Assembly: GCA_938082955.1 (NCBI GenBank)
Contig: CALKDE010000213.1
Coordinates: forward strand, 1-6,888
Direction: 5' to 3'
DNA: 6,888 nucleotides
From: an uncultured Pseudomonadales bacterium
GTDB taxonomy: Bacteria; Pseudomonadota; Gammaproteobacteria; Pseudomonadales; Pseudohongiellaceae
This document shows positions 5,542 to 6,888 of this stretch, in pieces. Every line of letters begins with the position of its first letter. Positions within the stretch are counted from its first letter, which is position 1. The position numbers were made by a program, and so were the translations under genes. The notes beneath the pieces were generated by a model. That model was not told the origin of the DNA. It made no database searches and saw nothing but the letters and a program-made list of their open reading frames with translations.

Positions 5542-6888
5542 TTAGTGCGTAGCTGGATCGCTATGGTAGCAAGGAAACCGCAGTAATACCCGCGTGCCGC
5601 CTGTGTGTTCGTTTGCGGGGCTGATTATATCAATATCACCACCTAAGTCTTCAATTATACTGAAAACGAGGGAGAGCCCCAAGCCCGTGCCTTCACCTGC
5701 CTCTTTGGTGGTGAAAAAGGGGTCGAAGACGCGGTCCCTTATCGCTACGGGAATGCCTATTCCTTCGTCGACGACAGTGATTTCGACCATCTCGCCCTTT
5801 ACTAACGTCTGCAAGAGGACTTCGCCATTTGCTTGGCTAGCATCACGAGCGTTATTGATTAGGTTAATTAATACTTGCAGGAGACGCTGTGAGTCACCGA
5901 GAATTTTTGCATTGGAGTCGCAATCAATGCGCAGATTCAATTCTTTGCTCTTTCTATCAAGCGATACCAGAGTTTGAGCTTGTGCCATACATTCACTAAT
6001 AGTTACTATTTCGCTTTCGTATTGAGTCTTGTTAGTGCCAGCATGCGCAAAGTTGACCAATGACTGCAGAATCGTTGATGTGCGGTCGGTTTGCTCGATA
6101 ATTTGCTCGGTTAGGTTGAGCAACTCCTTATCGTCGTATTCGTCTCGAATGGTTTGTGCGAGGCAGGCAATACCGGTGATCGGGTTTCCAATCTCATGAG
6201 CTACGCCGGCGGCTAACCTACCGATGGAGGCAAGCCTTTCACTGTGTGTAAGCCCCGCTTCCAAAATTTCCATTTCGGTAATGTCTTCTAGAAGAATGAT
6301 GACGCCTTCGTGAATAGAATCTGGGTCGCTGGTTTGTTCTATAAGAGCCTTGTGCAGGTTGACTGTCCGCTTCTGGCTTTCTAATTCAAATACATACTTA
6401 TAGGAATGACTGGCGCCGTCATCGATAAAATTGGCAAACAGGCTTAGCCAGGGTTCTGACAGGTCGATAAGTTGGGAACCAACGACATCGGCACTATTCA
6501 ACTTTGTAAACTGCTCCATTGCTCGATTCCACATGATGACTTCACCTTCGGTACTGAGCGAGCAGACCCCTAAAGGCAGATCAAGTAGGATCTGACGATG
6601 ATAGCGCCTTAGATTGTCGAGATCGGCCGCCATGCCAGACAAGTTGCTGCGATAGGCTTCGATACGACTCTCGATAACATTAAGATCCGAGCTGCCGTGT
6701 TCAGAGACGATGCTATAGGGAAGGTAGCCATCAATTATCTCTCGTGCGATCGAAGGGCCGAGTAATCCCGATAGGTTCGCTTCCAGCTTTCCGCGCAGTT
6801 GTTGCATCGCGTAAGGTCGACGATCGTTCTCGCTAATATTTAGATTCTTTAGTGCTTGGCCTACTTCTCGATTTGCGGTTCTTTCACC
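5542..6888 (-). CDS. cbrA: CbrA-like sensor histidine kinase, 5' part outside the window
   Basis: The frame is open from the window edge (6888) to TAA at 5542-5544, giving 448 visible residues. An internal ATG at 6807 is unlikely to be the start, because the 27 codons before it continue without a stop. Numbering from that internal Met, a conserved segment (1-32, EANLSGLLGPSIA) of the kind linking the transporter and kinase halves of CbrA comes first. A helical stretch (about 45-72) and a PAS domain (about 73-178) follow. The HisKA domain has phospho-acceptor H204 in GVAHEIGNPITG; E205 and N208 give the HExxN pattern of kinase/phosphatase sensors. The ATPase domain has an N box INLINNARDAS (314-324), G1 DEGIG (347-351), F box VFDPFF (360-365) and G2 GTGLGLSL (373-380). 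Pseudomonas CbrA has an N-terminal SLC5-type transporter and a STAC domain; whether those exist here cannot be seen. Its cognate regulator follows directly. Confidence 0.88.
   Translation of the reverse strand, partial: GERTANREVGQALKNLNISENDRRPYAMQQLRGKLEANLSGLLGPSIAREIIDGYLPYSIVSEHGSSDLNVIESRIEAYRSNLSGMAADLDNLRRYHRQILLDLPLGVCSLSTEGEVIMWNRAMEQFTKLNSADVVGSQLIDLSEPWLSLFANFIDDGASHSYKYVFELESQKRTVNLHKALIEQTSDPDSIHEGVIILLEDITEMEILEAGLTHSERLASIGRLAAGVAHEIGNPITGIACLAQTIRDEYDDKELLNLTEQIIEQTDRTSTILQSLVNFAHAGTNKTQYESEIVTISECMAQAQTLVSLDRKSKELNLRIDCDSNAKILGDSQRLLQVLINLINNARDASQANGEVLLQTLVKGEMVEITVVDEGIGIPVAIRDRVFDPFFTTKEAGEGTGLGLSLVFSIIEDLGGDIDIISPANEHTGGTRVLLRFPCYHSDPATH

Noticed and set aside
5265..5977. 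Plus-strand frames at 5265-5498 and 5594-5977
   Set aside because: They lie antisense to conserved CbrB and CbrA domains and have no recognisable features.
5542..6807. Complete histidine kinase gene starting at ATG 6807
   Set aside because: The frame stays open to the window edge and the residues around it look like internal CbrA sequence, so this ATG is most likely internal.

Overview
The window reads as the chromosome of a gammaproteobacterium. All five recognisable genes lie on the minus strand, so transcription runs from high to low coordinates. In that order they are: the 3' part of a CbrA-type sensor histidine kinase (5542-6888, cut by the window edge), its sigma-54-dependent response regulator CbrB (4121-5494), an 800-base gap without a convincing protein gene, poly(A) polymerase pcnB (1960-3321), a small deoxynucleoside kinase (1284-1949), and an HI0933/BaiN-family flavoprotein that lacks only its extreme C-terminus (1-1209). 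The order cbrA-cbrB-gap-pcnB is that of Pseudomonas, where the gap encodes the small RNA CrcZ. Downstream of pcnB the usual folK-panB-panC order is not kept, and base composition is only moderate to AT-rich. Both suggest a relative in the wider Pseudomonadales/Cellvibrionales area rather than a typical high-GC Pseudomonas; this placement is inference.

The most interesting part is the cbrB-pcnB gap. Read on the minus strand it holds an apparently complete enhancer-dependent promoter. It has two exact CbrB-type half sites, TGTTAC and GTAACA (3940-3986); a full match to the IHF consensus (3886-3898); and a -24/-12 sigma-54 promoter with exact spacing (3851-3866). About 12 bases further on, at the predicted start near 3840, begins a run of AAN triplets (AAC AAT AAT AAC AAT AAA, then AAT AAT AAT AAA). 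This is the AAnAAnAA signature bound by the Hfq distal face and the Hfq/Crc complex. The predicted RNA has two more A-rich modules, at least two hairpins, and a perfect 10-bp hairpin at 3602-3626. I interpret it as a CrcZ-like decoy RNA for carbon catabolite control, about 240 nt or somewhat longer.

The proposed circuit, taken from the Pseudomonas paradigm, is as follows. CbrA senses a nutritional signal and phosphorylates CbrB at Asp55. CbrB, with IHF-assisted looping and sigma-54 RNA polymerase, drives the small RNA. The RNA titrates Hfq (and Crc where present) away from catabolic mRNAs. pcnB and the kinase form a tight pair with a 10-base gap and a ribosome binding site overlapping the pcnB stop codon. 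The flavoprotein follows after 74 bases. The rest of the gap (3322-3601 and 3987-4120) holds no firm feature beyond one speculative 38-codon ORF.
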